Shown here: positions 45,209-56,440 of the stretch, piece by piece
Layout of the letters: every line of letters begins with the position of its first letter
How positions within the stretch are numbered: position 1 is the first letter of the stretch
Origin: Kingdonia uniflora
Taxonomy: Eukaryota > Streptophyta > Magnoliopsida > Ranunculales > Circaeasteraceae
NCBI GenBank assembly: GCA_014058105.1
Contig: JACGCM010000440.1
Location: forward strand, 3,844,001 to 3,908,000
Length of the DNA: 64,000 nucleotides
Direction of reading: 5' to 3'
The notes under the pieces: generated by a model
Told to the model about the DNA's origin: nothing
What the model saw: the letters and a program-made list of their open reading frames with translations, nothing else
Databases searched by the model: none
Made by a program: the position numbers and the translations under genes

Positions 45209-45663
45209 GTTTTGTTGATTCTAATATGGCGGGTAACATTGATAGGCAGAAAAACACTAGTGGTTTCATTTTTATATTGGGAAGCGGTGCGGCTACATGG
45301 GTTTCAAGGCTATAAAAGATTGTAGCTTTATCTACGACGGAGGCAAAATATGTTGCAGCTACAGAAGCGTGCAAGGATATGGTTTGACTTAAATGGTTGA
45401 TGAAAGAGCTTGGTAGAGGACAACTTTTTCCTAAGTTGTATAGTGATAGTCAAAGCGTTATATACTTAGCGAAGAATTCGGCTTTTTACTCTAGAACCAA
45501 GTATATTGATATTCGGAATCACTATATTCCCCCGTTCCTCGAGGACGGTGTGTTAAAACTTGTGGTGATTCATACTGATGTGAAGCCGGCCGATATGTTT
45601 ACGAATGTGGTGACTTTTCAGAAGTTAACGACATGTACAACTTTTGTGGGTCTTCAAGATTGA
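45209..45663 (+). pseudogene. Copia RNase H relic (continuation after CACTA-2)
   Basis: The frame reads FVDSNMAGNIDRQKNTSGFI, then STTEAKYVAATEACKDMV, LYSDSQSVIYLAKNSAFYSR and TKYIDIRNHYI, ending in the ADMFTN block. These are the Copia RNase H motifs. Stops at SRL* and MV* disable it. The upstream half is at 39390. Confidence 0.9.
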
Positions 45664-45736
45664 AGGTCCGGGTAGTGCGAGCAATTTATTTGGAGATCTA
45701 GAGATGAGTTACGGGATTTGATTTCAAGTAGGAGAT

Positions 45737-46338
45737 TGCTGGGTGTGAACTCGAACTATGAAGAATGAAATTGTCGAAGATGGAAATTGTCAAAGTCGTT
45801 CGAACGAGCTTGGAAGGCGTTCAGACAAGATCTTTATTTTCGTGTTTTAGAACTTGGTTCTTCAAAGTCGTTCGAACGAGCTTGGATGCCATTTGAACGA
45901 GTTACATATTTCTAGGACTAGAGACCAATTATCATTAAATTCTTTCGAATGTGCTATGCGTAGGTTTGCCTTGGACGCTATTCTGGGACATTGAGTTTGC
46001 CTCGAGATCTGTTTTACCCTTATTTTAGTTCCCAAGTATATAAATGGGACTTAGTTTATTTGTTTAATCAATCTTTCTTTGTGTGAGTTTAATTCTAGAG
46101 ACCTATAATTTGAGAGACTTCATTAAAGCTTGAGAAGCTTGGAGAGATTGTTGCAACCTGTTTGATCATCATAGTGGATTGTTCGGGGAGTGGTTTTTTA
46201 TTCGTAAGGGTTTTCCACTTTCCTCCTCTGGGAATTCTTGTATTCTTTAGTGCTCTTGTTTGATTGTTCTCCTATTAGGGCTTATTCCACTTATCGTTCT
46301 TGGCGTAGAAAAGAGATTAGCTACCTCGATTCTCAATA
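45737..46338 (+). repeat. Copia 3' LTR
   Basis: It begins TGCTGGGTGTGAAC after the purine-rich AAGTAGGAGAT and ends near TCTCAATA, with CA decayed to TA. It is followed by the target duplication ATAAG. Confidence 0.92.
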
Positions 46339-47030
46339 ATAAGTTCCTTCAATCTTGAATATCAAATTGTTTGAGTTCCACGAATAGTATTTCCATAATA
46401 CGAAATACGTTATGTGAGTCTATTATCACCAGATGCTAGCATATTTTGTATATCTTGTAAAGATAATTCTCCATCCTCTGGATTACGTCTCATATGTACA
46501 TCACCTATTTTGAGAGCACGCCACCTCGATAAAGAGTTTAATGAAAAATAACAAAATCTTATATCTTTTGCAAAGCAACGATCTTTATAATTTATCAAAT
46601 ACTTGAAGTATTGATTTGGCTTCAGCTACCTTGATCGAGCTTTACAATACTGAGAATGCCATGACTAAGTAACCTAAAGTATAAATTCTATTAATAACTT
46701 TATTGGTGAATGGCATGTTGACAGTTGTTTTATCTGCTTCAGTTGCTTATAAGACCCTTTCTATACATGCCCTCTTATTTCCTTGAACTCTACTTACTAT
46801 TGTTCCACTATTTAGGAAACCATCAACAATAACTTATATGTAGCTAACTCGGGTGGTCCTTCATCATCGGCGTGTTCAACATTACTTTTGGACATCTCTT
46901 CACTTTGATTATCATGAGCACGTGGGAGGTTTTCGGGTACGCCATATACTGGAAGTTTTTGAAGAGTAACTTCATTAATAACAATATTGTGGTAATGATG
47001 GTTATTGCATTTTAGCCACAAAAGTGACAT
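46339..47030 (-). pseudogene. Helitron RepHel N-terminal and Rep-start relic
   Basis: Minus-strand frames read LWLKCNNHHYHNIVINEVTL, LPVYGVPENLPRAHDNQ and DEGPPELATY (47030-46812). Further on come GDVHMRRNPEDGELSLQDIQ and NMLASGDNRL, then RISYYGNTIRGT with an SRLKELI end at the Copia junction. These match the N-terminal half of plant Helitron RepHel proteins. Confidence 0.8.
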
Positions 47031-47879
47031 ACGTACAAACTCGCGCCTTACACATAATTCTTTACAGCCATACTTCCCAATTTTGTTGACAAGTAATACG
47101 ATAGTGAGCTCTTTTGGCTGATTGGCAAAGCAGTGACAACAACGTTTACATCTTGTGCAAAATTGATAACATTGCCACTATACTGTTGAGAAAATTCAAA
47201 AAGAAAGAAAGAAATTTCACCAAAAGAAAACTAATTACCAAATCAAGCAAGAAGGCGCGCAAGCGCTTCTTGAAGATAGTCGAAGCCTCTCCAAAAGTGC
47301 AAGAGAACTCAACAGTACTATCTTCGGGATTCAATCAAGCTAGACCCGCTCCATCGCTATGTGCTTGCATTGCACAAAGTGATCAAGTTTGTTTCACCTG
47401 TCCTAAATGCCCAAAAAATGAAAAATAAAATTGAGAAAAAGAAAAACTTGTTTGTTTATTTTTTACTCACATATGAGATCTCTATAAGTAAGAGTCTATG
47501 ATTGTTTAGTTCTAAAACTACTTAATTAATACATTAAAGTATTAATATCAAATAAGTTACACACAACAATCATAAAAGTTCAAGAGGTTATCTCTTTCAG
47601 ATCAAGACCCACTAAGCCCACGTCCCATGACCACAACAAACGTACTAAGTGTTAAGTGCACACACTCCTAGAGTAGAGTTTTAAATCCAACTAAGCAATA
47701 GATATATAAAAACTATTAGAAAATTGTTTTTATTTCCAATGTGGGACAAAACATTTAAAACTATATTTTGTTTTATAAAACATTTGAAGTTAAAACAATT
47801 ACAACATATACTTGTATTGTTGGTACACGGACATCATTGGGTGTATACGAGTAATCAAAATATGTTCCAAATTTGTTAA
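47031..47879. other. Helitron N-terminal interval without a readable domain
   Basis: Heavily decayed. A plus-strand frame at 47114-47428 is open for 104 codons but lacks any known domain. The interval could contain a further small insertion. Confidence 0.35.
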
Positions 47880-48420
47880 TTATGATAACTCAATTGGAAT
47901 TAAGCCTGGGTCCATGAAATTTTTAGCGGAGAACATGAATGGAGCTTTATGTCGTTGTTTATCTGACAAACCTGCTTTGCAAATAGTTTTATCAATATTC
48001 TCACAAAGATACCTTGAATTGCATTTTTGACAAACTACCCATGTTATATCTTGACACAATTTTCTAAATCGCTGGGAGTTCTTCATCATACAAATGCGCC
48101 TTGTATTACTAACTCGTCATTGAAACTTGTTTTAAGATAACTCGACACGTCTTTGTTCAGGCGTTTGCCTTGCACGAACTAGACATGATCGCTCAGCAGT
48201 TGACATCACCCTTTTTTTTGGACAATTTTTTTTTCCTTTTTCAATAGTTCTTTTATAATTTGTCATCTTTTTCTGATCAACATCAAGAGCTTGAATTTTT
48301 ACCCCTTTTTGAGTTGTTAATATCTGGTTAGCTTTTCTTCTACGTGCTGTGTCATTAGCTCTTTTATTTTTCTGTAGTTGATTTGTTCTTTTTCTTTGTA
48401 CACTTGTACGCTTATCTGCA
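47880..48420 (-). pseudogene. Helitron RepHel extreme N-terminal relic
   Basis: One frame (48089-47880) reads SQRFRKLCQDITWVVCQKCN. Further upstream on the minus strand, RANDTARRRKANQI and RVMSTAERSCLVRARQTPEQ precede it. Arg-rich RARxTPEQR repeats and a Cys-containing block are typical of Helitron N-termini. Stops separate the frames. Confidence 0.65.
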
Positions 48421-48825
48421 TTTTCCCACGGATGGAAGATCCAAAATATGAATTTTCAAGCCTTCTGGCTTTATCTGCAAATGTTGAGAACGAAAAATGC
48501 CTTGAGTGTTTATTGTGTTTTGTGGTTGTTATGTACCTCTATTCTGGAAATACATTTTCCGTTAATCCCGCTATCGAAGACTGTACATCCGCATATGCTT
48601 GATTAACCAAAGAGCTTGTGGTTATTGAAAATGGAAGATACCTAAAACGTAGTACATTTCTTATGTTGACCACGACTCTTTTTGGGTATAACACCTAACA
48701 AGTTAGACCGGGGTATATGATGCACACGTGGGACTATCATATTGGTTTTGACAGTAACATTATTGTTTGATAGTGCAGTAAGTAAGCGATCTCATATACG
48801 AGTCGATCTTCGTGCCACATTCTCC
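48421..48825. other. Helitron left-over and start of the tandem repeat host of CACTA-3
   Basis: No readable domain. From about 48760 the sequence (GCGATCTCATATACGAGTC...) is a copy of the repeat that continues at 54283, so the two sides were adjacent before CACTA-3 inserted. Confidence 0.6.
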
Positions 48826-48949
48826 CACTTGGCCAAAATAAGTAAAAATCGACGGGAAAGGTTAGTCGTTATTATGCTAAAGCGACATCCATTTTAGTCG
48901 AAAAAAACGTCATTTTTTTTCCAGTAATTTTATATTATCGACTTGAAAA

Positions 48950-50317
48950 GCGTCGTAAATTAACGACTGAGGGGCGGGTCAAAGTTTATTTCTGGAGTAA
49001 CTTTTGTCTGATGGAATTTTATGCGACCGGAGTAAGCCATTGTTGTTCCAACCTCCAACCTTCATAACAGGCTGCTGCGATGCCACCGGATTATTACGTG
49101 CTGGATGTTGTTACTGGCTCCCAGAACCAACCGTCATTTTGGCCAATTTATCAGCCGTATCAAAAATAACTCCACCACGAGTACCTCTTCCCAGGTAAAC
49201 AGATGTCGGGTTGTTCTAAGCAGTTGGCCGATATTTTTGTTGTGGCTGCTTCTTAGTGATGTTCTTCGATAATCTTTCATCCTTGTTTACACCCTGCTGC
49301 TGCTGGTGGCAGATGAAAAGCTACTCGTAGGCTTTATACTAGATAATGTTACAGAATATCTTCTACTAGTACTCTTCTGGTCCAACACTGCTCTTGTTCC
49401 AGCGGTTGGAGGTATTCTAGGGGTAGGAACTCTCGAACGAAGTGATGGTGGAATGTAAAAACATGAATGGAAGAAAGGATGCTGAAGGGCCTTTGCACCT
49501 GTTGGTCTCTTACTAGGATCCCATGAACAAAGCGAAGAAATGAGACTGATCGCATTCTCACCCGTTGATGGTATCAGTGTTGAAAGATGGACATACGCCA
49601 GCAAGCAACGGAAATTTAATGTTTTTTGCATTTGTAAATTGAATCCCCTCGGCCCAGGAACTCATACTGAGACTGCCTATAACCTTACATATCTTATAAA
49701 TATGATCTGGTTCCCTTAAACCAGGAAATAGAGGTTCGAGAGTGAACAATTCAGCCATAATAGCACCCATAGCCCACATATCAACTACAGAATTGTATGT
49801 GGATGACTGCAGCAGAACTTCTGGGGCTCGGTACCAGAGTGTCAAAACATATTCTCTATATGGAGGCTGAGAACAGGTTTCTCAAACTAGACCAAAATCA
49901 ACAATTTTTATACTCTTTTGTGACCCACAGGTTCTCAGGTTTAAAAGGTCACAGTGAAAATATCCATTCTGGTGCATGTAAGAAAGAGCTTGGAACACCT
50001 GGAAGCACTAGTTCCTGACTTCAGTCTCTGAGAAAAGCTTTCCCTGATCGTTTATAAGTTGGTGTAGGTTAAATTCCATGTATTCGAACACGAAATACAA
50101 GATGTCATATTCTGTCTTCCTTGAGTTTCACAATGTTTGGATGGTTCATTTTTTTAAGTGACTTTACTTCCCGAAGATTTATGCACTCATCACAAGAGTA
50201 GTATTTCCTTTTTATTTTCGTAATGGCAACAATTTCACCAGTCAGCTTATTGATAGCTCGCCAAACACTCCCAAAAGTACTATTACCAACTTCCTTGATT
50301 ATATTATACCGGTCCAT
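48950..50317 (-). pseudogene. Captured CDKF / MAK-like Ser/Thr kinase copy, apparently without introns
   Basis: Minus-strand ATG at 50317 opens MDRYNIIKEVGNSTFGSVWR. It continues through INLREVKSLKKMNHPNIVKL, LYFVFEYMEFNL, YMHQNGYFHCDL, IVDFGLV, the [14 protein letters not shown] block, [20 protein letters not shown] and LCSWDPSKRPTGAKALQHPF to SCFYIPPSLRSR. This order and the tail identify plant CDKF-type (MAK/RCK-like) kinases. Subdomains I to XI follow each other with no intron, unlike the multi-exon family genes, so a retrocopied origin is plausible. Key residues are lost: the VAIK lysine is Thr, HRD is HCD, the Gly loop is altered, and stops replace Trp (EVRN*CF) and Arg (GLV*E). The C-terminal tail degrades toward about 48950. 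Confidence 0.88.
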
Positions 50318-50335
50318 TCTGGCTGAGGACACCAA

Positions 50336-50883
50336 AGTAAAGGTTTAGGTACAACTTTTACTTATTCAACTAAATGAGTACGCTATTATTAGACTATATA
50401 GATAAAGTCTCTGCCTGAGTTTAGCATTAATTTTGACAACCAAGATACATCTTTGAAAAATCCGTATTCTTCACATAGGTGGGCTTCAAGAAAGGATCCT
50501 CAAGCACACTCTAACATTGTAAATAGATTCTGCTGGCAGGTAAAGTTGCATATACTTATACATCTTGATGTTATGTGCCAACTATCAATGAACCAACTAA
50601 TTGATGATCTCTGGATTTTAATAAAAATTATGTTGATCATGATCAAAATATCTGAAGTCTGGAAATGACATGTCATGTTAACCAGATATTGAATACGAGC
50701 AAGGAACAAAAAGTAACTAAGGACCACCACGTCAGCATAAGAAAGATAACACACTTCTTTACTGAAAACTACGTCAGATACTTTCACTTATTCACTAACA
50801 GACTTCAGCCCGTGCAAGATGTTTTCCCAAACGTCTCAAGAAGAACTTGGGATGGCAGTGCACTGACATGAAAAACATCATTA
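50336..50883. other. CACTA-3 interior upstream of the kinase copy
   Basis: No coding pattern is recognised. It could be the captured upstream region of the kinase copy. Confidence 0.4.
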
Positions 50884-51282
50884 GACCATCTCCAACAGAG
50901 TGGTATGTTGTTAAGGTTTTCTCATACTCTTGCAAAAAATCCATCCAACAGGGGTAATGTTCAGCATACTCACCCCCATACTCCTCCAAAGTATGCGAAA
51001 CCTGAACTTGGAGAGGAGTATGCGCATACCGCTTAGGCGCTGAATCGTTCAGCGCCCAATAACTTTTTAATACAGTTGTCTAGGCGCTGAACCATTCAGC
51101 GCCCAATAATTTTTTTAATACAATTGTCCAAGGAGAAAAGTAATAATTAACAGACACTAGGCGCTGAACCGTTAAGCGCCCAAGAAAAAAAAATGTAATT
51201 TGCTGTTGGACGAAAACAATATGCGATTCTGGAATACCGATATGGTAAACCGGAACAACATACTCTTATGTTGGAGATGCTC
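50884..51282. mobile_element. Tourist-like MITE within CACTA-3
   Basis: The terminal inverted repeats are GACCATCTCCAACA (50884) and, complemented, GAGCATCTCCAACA (ending 51282), flanked by TTA at 50881-50883 and 51283-51285. TTA duplications and this end sequence suit PIF/Harbinger-derived MITEs. It is 399 bp and non-coding. Confidence 0.8.
51036..51180. repeat. Three GGCGCTGAA hairpins inside the MITE
   Basis: Palindromes of 21 bp start at 51036, 51083 and 51160. Each has GGCGCTGAA paired with TTCAGCGCC (TTAAGCGCC in the third) around a 3-base loop. The first two are followed by similar CAATAAYTTTTTTAATACA spacers. Confidence 0.9.
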
Positions 51283-51285
51283 TTA

Positions 51286-51708
51286 GATATGGCGATTTTG
51301 GATTTTCTGCTAAAACAATAAAGCCAAGCTAACTTACTGATTAATCTGCAGTGTAGATCCAACACCAATTTCAGGAAAAATATTTGCATCAAGCCCTTTA
51401 TGGTGATCATTTATGAGTAGCTGATCACTAAGTGCAATTGACGAAGGAAATAGCTAATAACTTTCCAAAGATGATAAACCACCAGTCAAGAACCTCCTCA
51501 AATGGAAAAATGCTATTCTGGTAGAAATTTGAGAAGTTGTGCACTTGCTCCATATCTTATAAGTGAACTTTGAATCAACGTTGGTAATGACCTCCTCGCC
51601 TTGGATGAGTAGATATTAGAGACTCCAGAGCTCTCTCTCTCTCCAAAAACACAAAAAAAAAATACTAATTTGGCATAAAACCAAGAGAAAAAGCAATGAT
51701 GCTCAAGT
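51286..51708. other. CACTA-3 interior, nothing recognised
   Basis: No coding pattern is seen. A short CTCTCTCTCTCTC run lies near 51633. Confidence 0.4.
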
Positions 51709-52010
51709 TAATGTTTCAGGGGTACCACCAATTACTCATTTACCCTATTCTATGTGGGGGATGATGAATCATGTTATGATCTCTCAATTGTATTAGGGCA
51801 TCTTTAGTCAAAGCAGATTGCCTCAACTCCCTTGGCTCCATCGTCATTATGATGAAGTTAAGTTAATGTTTCAGGGGTACCACCAATTACTCATTTACCC
51901 TATTCTAGTTCGGTAAATCATGTTATGATCCCTCAATTGTATCAGGGTATCTTTTGTCAAAGAAAATTGCCTCAGCTCCCTTGGCTCCATCATCATTACC
52001 ATGGGATCTC
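51709..52010. repeat. Tandem duplication of about 155 bp in CACTA-3
   Basis: The unit beginning AATGTTTCAGGGGTACCACC starts at about 51709 and again at about 51864. Both copies continue through TCATGTTATGAT and CTCCCTTGGCTCCATC. Confidence 0.88.
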
Positions 52011-52149
52011 TAAAAACAAGTTTATGGTATATCGTCACTCTCAAATGAACCAATAGCTGGTCAACCCAATCCCTCGCTATTGGCACGCCAGGGAAATTTG
52101 TCTCCCCCTGGCTTACAGATCTCATTAGTCTGGGTGGTACTGCTTCCAC
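51895..52149 (-). pseudogene. Unrecognised minus-strand frame, possible captured exon
   Basis: The frame reads PPRLMRSVSQGETNFPGVPI, then ARDWVDQLLVHLRVTIYHKL. The composition is protein-like but it overlaps one copy of the tandem duplication. I cannot assign a family. Confidence 0.3.
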
Positions 52150-52433
52150 AATTAATTATACCAGGTCATCTAGTGAAGAAGACCCTATGGGACACTTGAT
52201 AAGAGTGTTAAAATTATAATCAGGTAAAGCGTCAAGTACTGTTGTTAGTGACATTGGGTTGGTTATTTATTTGAGCAATAAGATAGCAGAATATACACCT
52301 GGTGATGGTATTCAAAGTACACCAGATTTGGCAGCTATGATGCACGCTTCTACGCAATAATAGAACTCTACTATACAGTATGTAAAATCTGCATGAAATA
52401 AAATAAGGCGTAAGACGAGTGTGAGGTCCTTGA

Positions 52434-52619
52434 ATGTTGTTTTTAGCTGGTATTGTAAATATTGATATACCTGACTTCAAGTTTACTGTAATTGTTAGGA
52501 TCAAGAGGCCTAGAGTCGAGGCCAACCATGCAATATTTATAGAAGTCTGCGAGATAAGCAAGCAGTTAATAAACATTGTGGTAGACCTGGAAAAGCTTCA
52601 AAGAATTTTGCTAAGATAG
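52434..52619 (+). pseudogene. Unrecognised plus-strand frame, possible captured exon
   Basis: The frame reads IVNIDIPDFKFTVIVRIKRP, then RVEANHAIFIEVCEISKQLI. Alternating hydrophobic and charged residues suggest beta structure. It is not recognised and has no splice context that settles it. Confidence 0.25.
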
Positions 52620-54190
52620 TCTCTTGAAAGACTTTGCTTGGTACACACTATGACATCGTGATAATATTTGCTGGAAAATGTCAATTTCTATAATGAGAAA
52701 AGCATTGCACATTTAAAACTTATGCCTTTTAGTGCCTTGATGTACAAAATCACAGGTACCTAATATTTCTGAAATTTGGGGTACCTAGATATTCTTATGT
52801 ATATAGGCTAAAACATCGGAAATTGTATCTAGATGCATGCATTGGAGGATGCTCTAATATATCCTCGCCTTGCGCACTCACCTTGATCTCAAAGGACGTA
52901 CATAACAATGATAAAGGGGAGGAAAGAGCCCCCAAGGCTAGACTAACATCTAGAAGCTAATTTTACTACTAAACAAAATCAAGAAGATGCTTCTTTTTGG
53001 CCGAGCCATAAAGGATTGTACCGTTATTATGTAAACATTCATTGTTCATACAGATATGTTATCCTTTAAAAAATGTCACTTCGACCATGATGCCTACGAT
53101 TATGTCCCACATTGTGCACATCGATGATTTTTCCATTACAAACTTCTTGAATTTGTAAATGTTAGGATTTTGACGTAGTGAAAGTTTATGGAGCAACCAT
53201 GATAAAATATGTAAGACCAATAGTTACTCCTCAACAACTATAGAAAATACAAACAAGTTCTTTTTACCAACTTAGAAAACAAAACCCTCTCTTCTCATCG
53301 ATTTTTCAGTAATGTATTCCAAGTTATAATTAGAGTTGTATTAAAATCTACAGAAGCAAACCCTGTAATTGGGAAGCCTTTAAATTTTAATCCTAAAAGC
53401 CTTAAGTGGGTTAATCAAAACCCATAATTTCAAAAAATAAGTTCAATTGGAACCCTAACTTTGTACTTAGCCAAAATTGAAGAATCACTACAAGCAATTA
53501 TCAACTAAAATTGATGATTAGAAATGAAGAATAAAAAATAGAGAGAGAGAGAGAGAGATAAAGAGAAAGAAATACCTTAATTGCAGAAGAGGGGCGCGAG
53601 AACCACATGGAAAACTGTTATCATTGAAAATGATCTCAACATGCAAAGGGAAATTGCTGATCCAGATAATATTTAGGGTAGGGGGATGAGATTGGTGTTT
53701 AGGGTGTTTGGAGAATTAAAATTCAATTAGAAATCTGAGATCTACGGAGCTGAAATCCTTAACTGAAATTGGATTGTGGCGTAGTTGTTGAAAAGACAAA
53801 ATTATGTGGGATTAGGGTTTTTTAGGTGCTGGATTTAAGCGTGGAAATTTATTTTAGAGAAGTCCATAGAGGTTGATATAGAGATTAGGGGATATAGATT
53901 TGAACATAGCTCAAAGATTTCCTAATTTCAAACTCCTGGTAGAATCGGACTAGGGAGAAAGAGAAAGAGGGCGTTGGCGGGATTATGGTTTTCCTTTTGA
54001 GATTCGAGGAATTTGGGTGGGGCTCTTCTATTTTATTTTTCACAAAGAAGGATTAGAGTGGTTTTAGCATAATTAATCAAAACGACTATATAAACTGCTT
54101 GGATTTGTTTTCTAATGAAATACACAGTCATATTTTTTATGACGCAAATTAGTGGAAAAAAAGAACAAACGACGGTGGTAATAAGATTAC
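52620..54190. other. CACTA-3 interior, right part, no gene recognised
   Basis: AT-rich with a short AG run near 53541. The stretch 53560-54010 has the AG/CT-rich, AGGGTTT-containing texture of plant 5'-UTR or first-intron sequence and may be captured gene-flank DNA. Confidence 0.35.
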
Positions 54191-54282
54191 GACTGTTTAA
54201 GGATATCAAAATTTTCCAATACACCTACCCGGTCGTAAATACATATCCAAAAGTGTCAATATTTACTCTTTTTGGCCTAGTG

Positions 54283-54850
54283 TCCTTTTCCTAATTAATT
54301 TATTTGACATTTATATGAAATAGAAAATTAGGATAAAAATTGAGAAGGAATTTCTAAAAGCTTTATATCTACATGTTTTCGAAGTTCTTGAACTAGGAGA
54401 AAATCATTGCACTCTTGGTTCATATAGTTGGCATGGGTAAAATAGTATCTTACACAAATCGATCTTCGTGCCACATTCAGCTTTACCTAATTCATTTTTA
54501 CGATAATTCGAATGTTAGACATTTATATGAAAAGGAAAGTAAGTAAATGAAAATGCTAATATAATTTGGTAAGATTAATTTTTTAAAAGATAAGAAATTC
54601 CGAAAGAATTTGTTAGAGATTAATATCCACCTGTTTCGATCGTTCTTGAGCTAGGAGGAAATCGTTGCGTTCTTGGTTGATATTGTTGGCATGTGTGAAG
54701 CGATCTCCTATGCGAGTCTATCTTCACACTACATTCACCTTTTCCTAATTCATTTTTACGGTAATAAGAAGGCAAAAAATTCAGAAAGAATTTGTAAGAA
54801 ATTTATACCTACCTGTGTAATATTGTTGGCATGTGTAATATCGTCATGTG
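54283..54850. repeat. Tandem repeat of about 210-230 bp that hosted CACTA-3
   Basis: Units share GACATTTATATGAAA (54303 and 54516), GTTCTTGARCTAGGAG (54384 and 54643), GTTGGCATG and TCTTCRYRCYACATTCA...CCTAATTCATTTTTACG (about 54466 and 54720). The first copy is split, with its left part at 48760-48825 before CACTA-3. Confidence 0.85.
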
Positions 54851-56440
54851 CAACTAAAACTTAATTGGGATTTCCTATAGACTTCTACAATTGGCATGCC
54901 ATTTCCTAAGTAGTATCTATCAATAATATGGTAAAGTTATATATAAGTAATATATCTGAAAATTATGGAGATTTGAACGAACCTGATCTTGAAGTATTCG
55001 GAGATTGAGTAATTTTTCTTGTTCCCGGTTTACTTAATTGTCCATTTCATTCTCCCTAGAGTATTGGCCAATAATAGAATGCTTAACAGTAGTTTCATAA
55101 TCCTCGTCCATGACCATAGGTCTTTTAATTTACCTTTAGCATCCATTGTATATGTTGCCTTAGTGACAACTAAATATAATCCTAATTGGTACTATGAAGG
55201 ATCTCCAACCTATTGATGAAGACGATAACTTGCATATATCTTTCTCGATCAACAATGATTTATTAATTTGTAGTAATTCTAAAAAGAAAAGAAAAAAAAC
55301 ATAACCAACACGAGCAGAATTTTAGAAATAATAGACACTAAAAAGAAGTGAAATTAACTCTGTAACAAGGAACTCTAAATCAGAATTTAACCCGACTCAA
55401 AACCCTCATAAATTCCTTGATTTTGTTTTCAACTTTGAATATGTTTTTGATTAAAGCAACAATAGTTTGTAGATTAAATAAAAAATAATGTGGTATTTTA
55501 GAACAACGATTTAGCAGTAAAATCTTTTAAAAATTGGCAACATCTTGGTAGTTGAATTTAGAGTTAATGTTGATTACAACAACAGTAGTTTCTAGATTAC
55601 GACGAACAGTAGTTGAATTCAGTTAAATTTTCTGTACACACCCATATGGAGAGTGAGAGAGAGTGTGAGTGTGTGCGTAAATCCAAATTTTGGAGATCAT
55701 TAAAGCTTTAGTGAGAGTTTCCATTGTAAATTTTTTTGGAGTCTCCGTAATTAAAGAATTGTGACCATAATAGTAATTTCATGAATGTAAGAGATTTCTG
55801 GAGAGTCTCCGTAATTAAAGAATCGTGAGAGATGAGGATTGTGGAGAGTTTGTTGAGATTTTTTGGGAGAGATTGTGCAGTGTTTTGAGAATTTGTTCTT
55901 TTTTGCTATGATGATGATGCTGAAGAATACATAAATTCTAGCGTCCTCATCCATTTATAAAACACACCTAATGTGGAATGTTTGAAAATGCGGGAGATTT
56001 TGGCAGGCTTTTCTGAAACCTTATAAAATAAGAGCTTGACGCTAAAATTTGTATAAAGCAGCATGAATGTTCAAGTGAGTTTTAAGGTTCATTTTCTCCT
56101 CATTGAAGTTAGGGTTTTGTTTTGTACCAAGCAAAGTTTTAGTGTTTACCTTTTAATTTAATAGTTAGCTAATCTGCAGTTAACCACCACAATTTAGCGA
56201 TTTTACTCCAAGAATCGTAACACTTAAGCCAATATTTGGCATTTAGTGTTTGAGTTGTTGGGGTAAAGTTATAAGTTATGAAGTGAAAGTATTCAAATGT
56301 TAAATCGTGGGGGTTAATGGATGATTGGCATACTATTTAGGAGGTAAATGCTAAAAAAATTGACTTGACTATATTCACTCTAGAAAAAAGCATTAACCCG
56401 TGTGATTAATTTATAAAATAGACACAAAGGGTTAAGCTGG
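54851..56440. other. AT-rich intergenic stretch, no gene recognised
   Basis: Open frames are short and low complexity. The motif GAGTCTCCGTAATTAAAGAATYGTGA is repeated at about 55738 and 55802. Confidence 0.5.

Larger units (their letters stand above)
35338..46338 (+). mobile_element. Ty1-Copia LTR retrotransposon inserted in the Helitron
   Basis: The 5' LTR (35338-35974) and 3' LTR (45737-46338) are similar along their length. The element is flanked by ATAAG (35333-35337 and 46339-46343). A tRNA-iMet-type primer site follows the 5' LTR. Gag, protease, integrase and RT are in Copia order on the plus strand, and RNase H is interrupted by CACTA-2. Stops occur throughout. Confidence 0.95.
31834..48600 (-). 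mobile_element. Helitron (rolling-circle transposon) relic, minus strand, split by later insertions
   Basis: Read on the minus strand, the N-terminal region is at 48600-46340, the Rep region at 46600-46339, 35337-35192 and 34645-34278, and the PIF1-type helicase at 33110-31834. Removing the Copia element and one copy of its ATAAG duplication rejoins the Rep frame as SRLKELIAMIKQLG, so the halves were one gene. A second insertion (34639-35191) lies in the next part of Rep. Stops and shifts show decay. The terminal TC and CTRR ends were not located. Confidence 0.85.
48826..54282. mobile_element. CACTA-3: CACTA-type element carrying a kinase copy
   Basis: The left end CACTTGGCCAAAATAAGTAA and right-end complement CACTAGGCCAAAAAGAGTAA are imperfect terminal inverted repeats. 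TCC at 48823-48825 and 54283-54285 is the 3-bp target duplication. Subterminal CGACG/GTCGT motifs occur at both ends. The cargo is a CDKF-like kinase copy, a Tourist-like MITE and unassigned frames. No transposase was recognised. Length is 5,457 bp. Confidence 0.88.

Noticed and set aside
47114..47428. 104-codon plus-strand frame in the Helitron
   Set aside because: No domain, biased to Lys/Ser, opposite in strand to the Helitron gene. It is left as an unexplained interval, not a gene.
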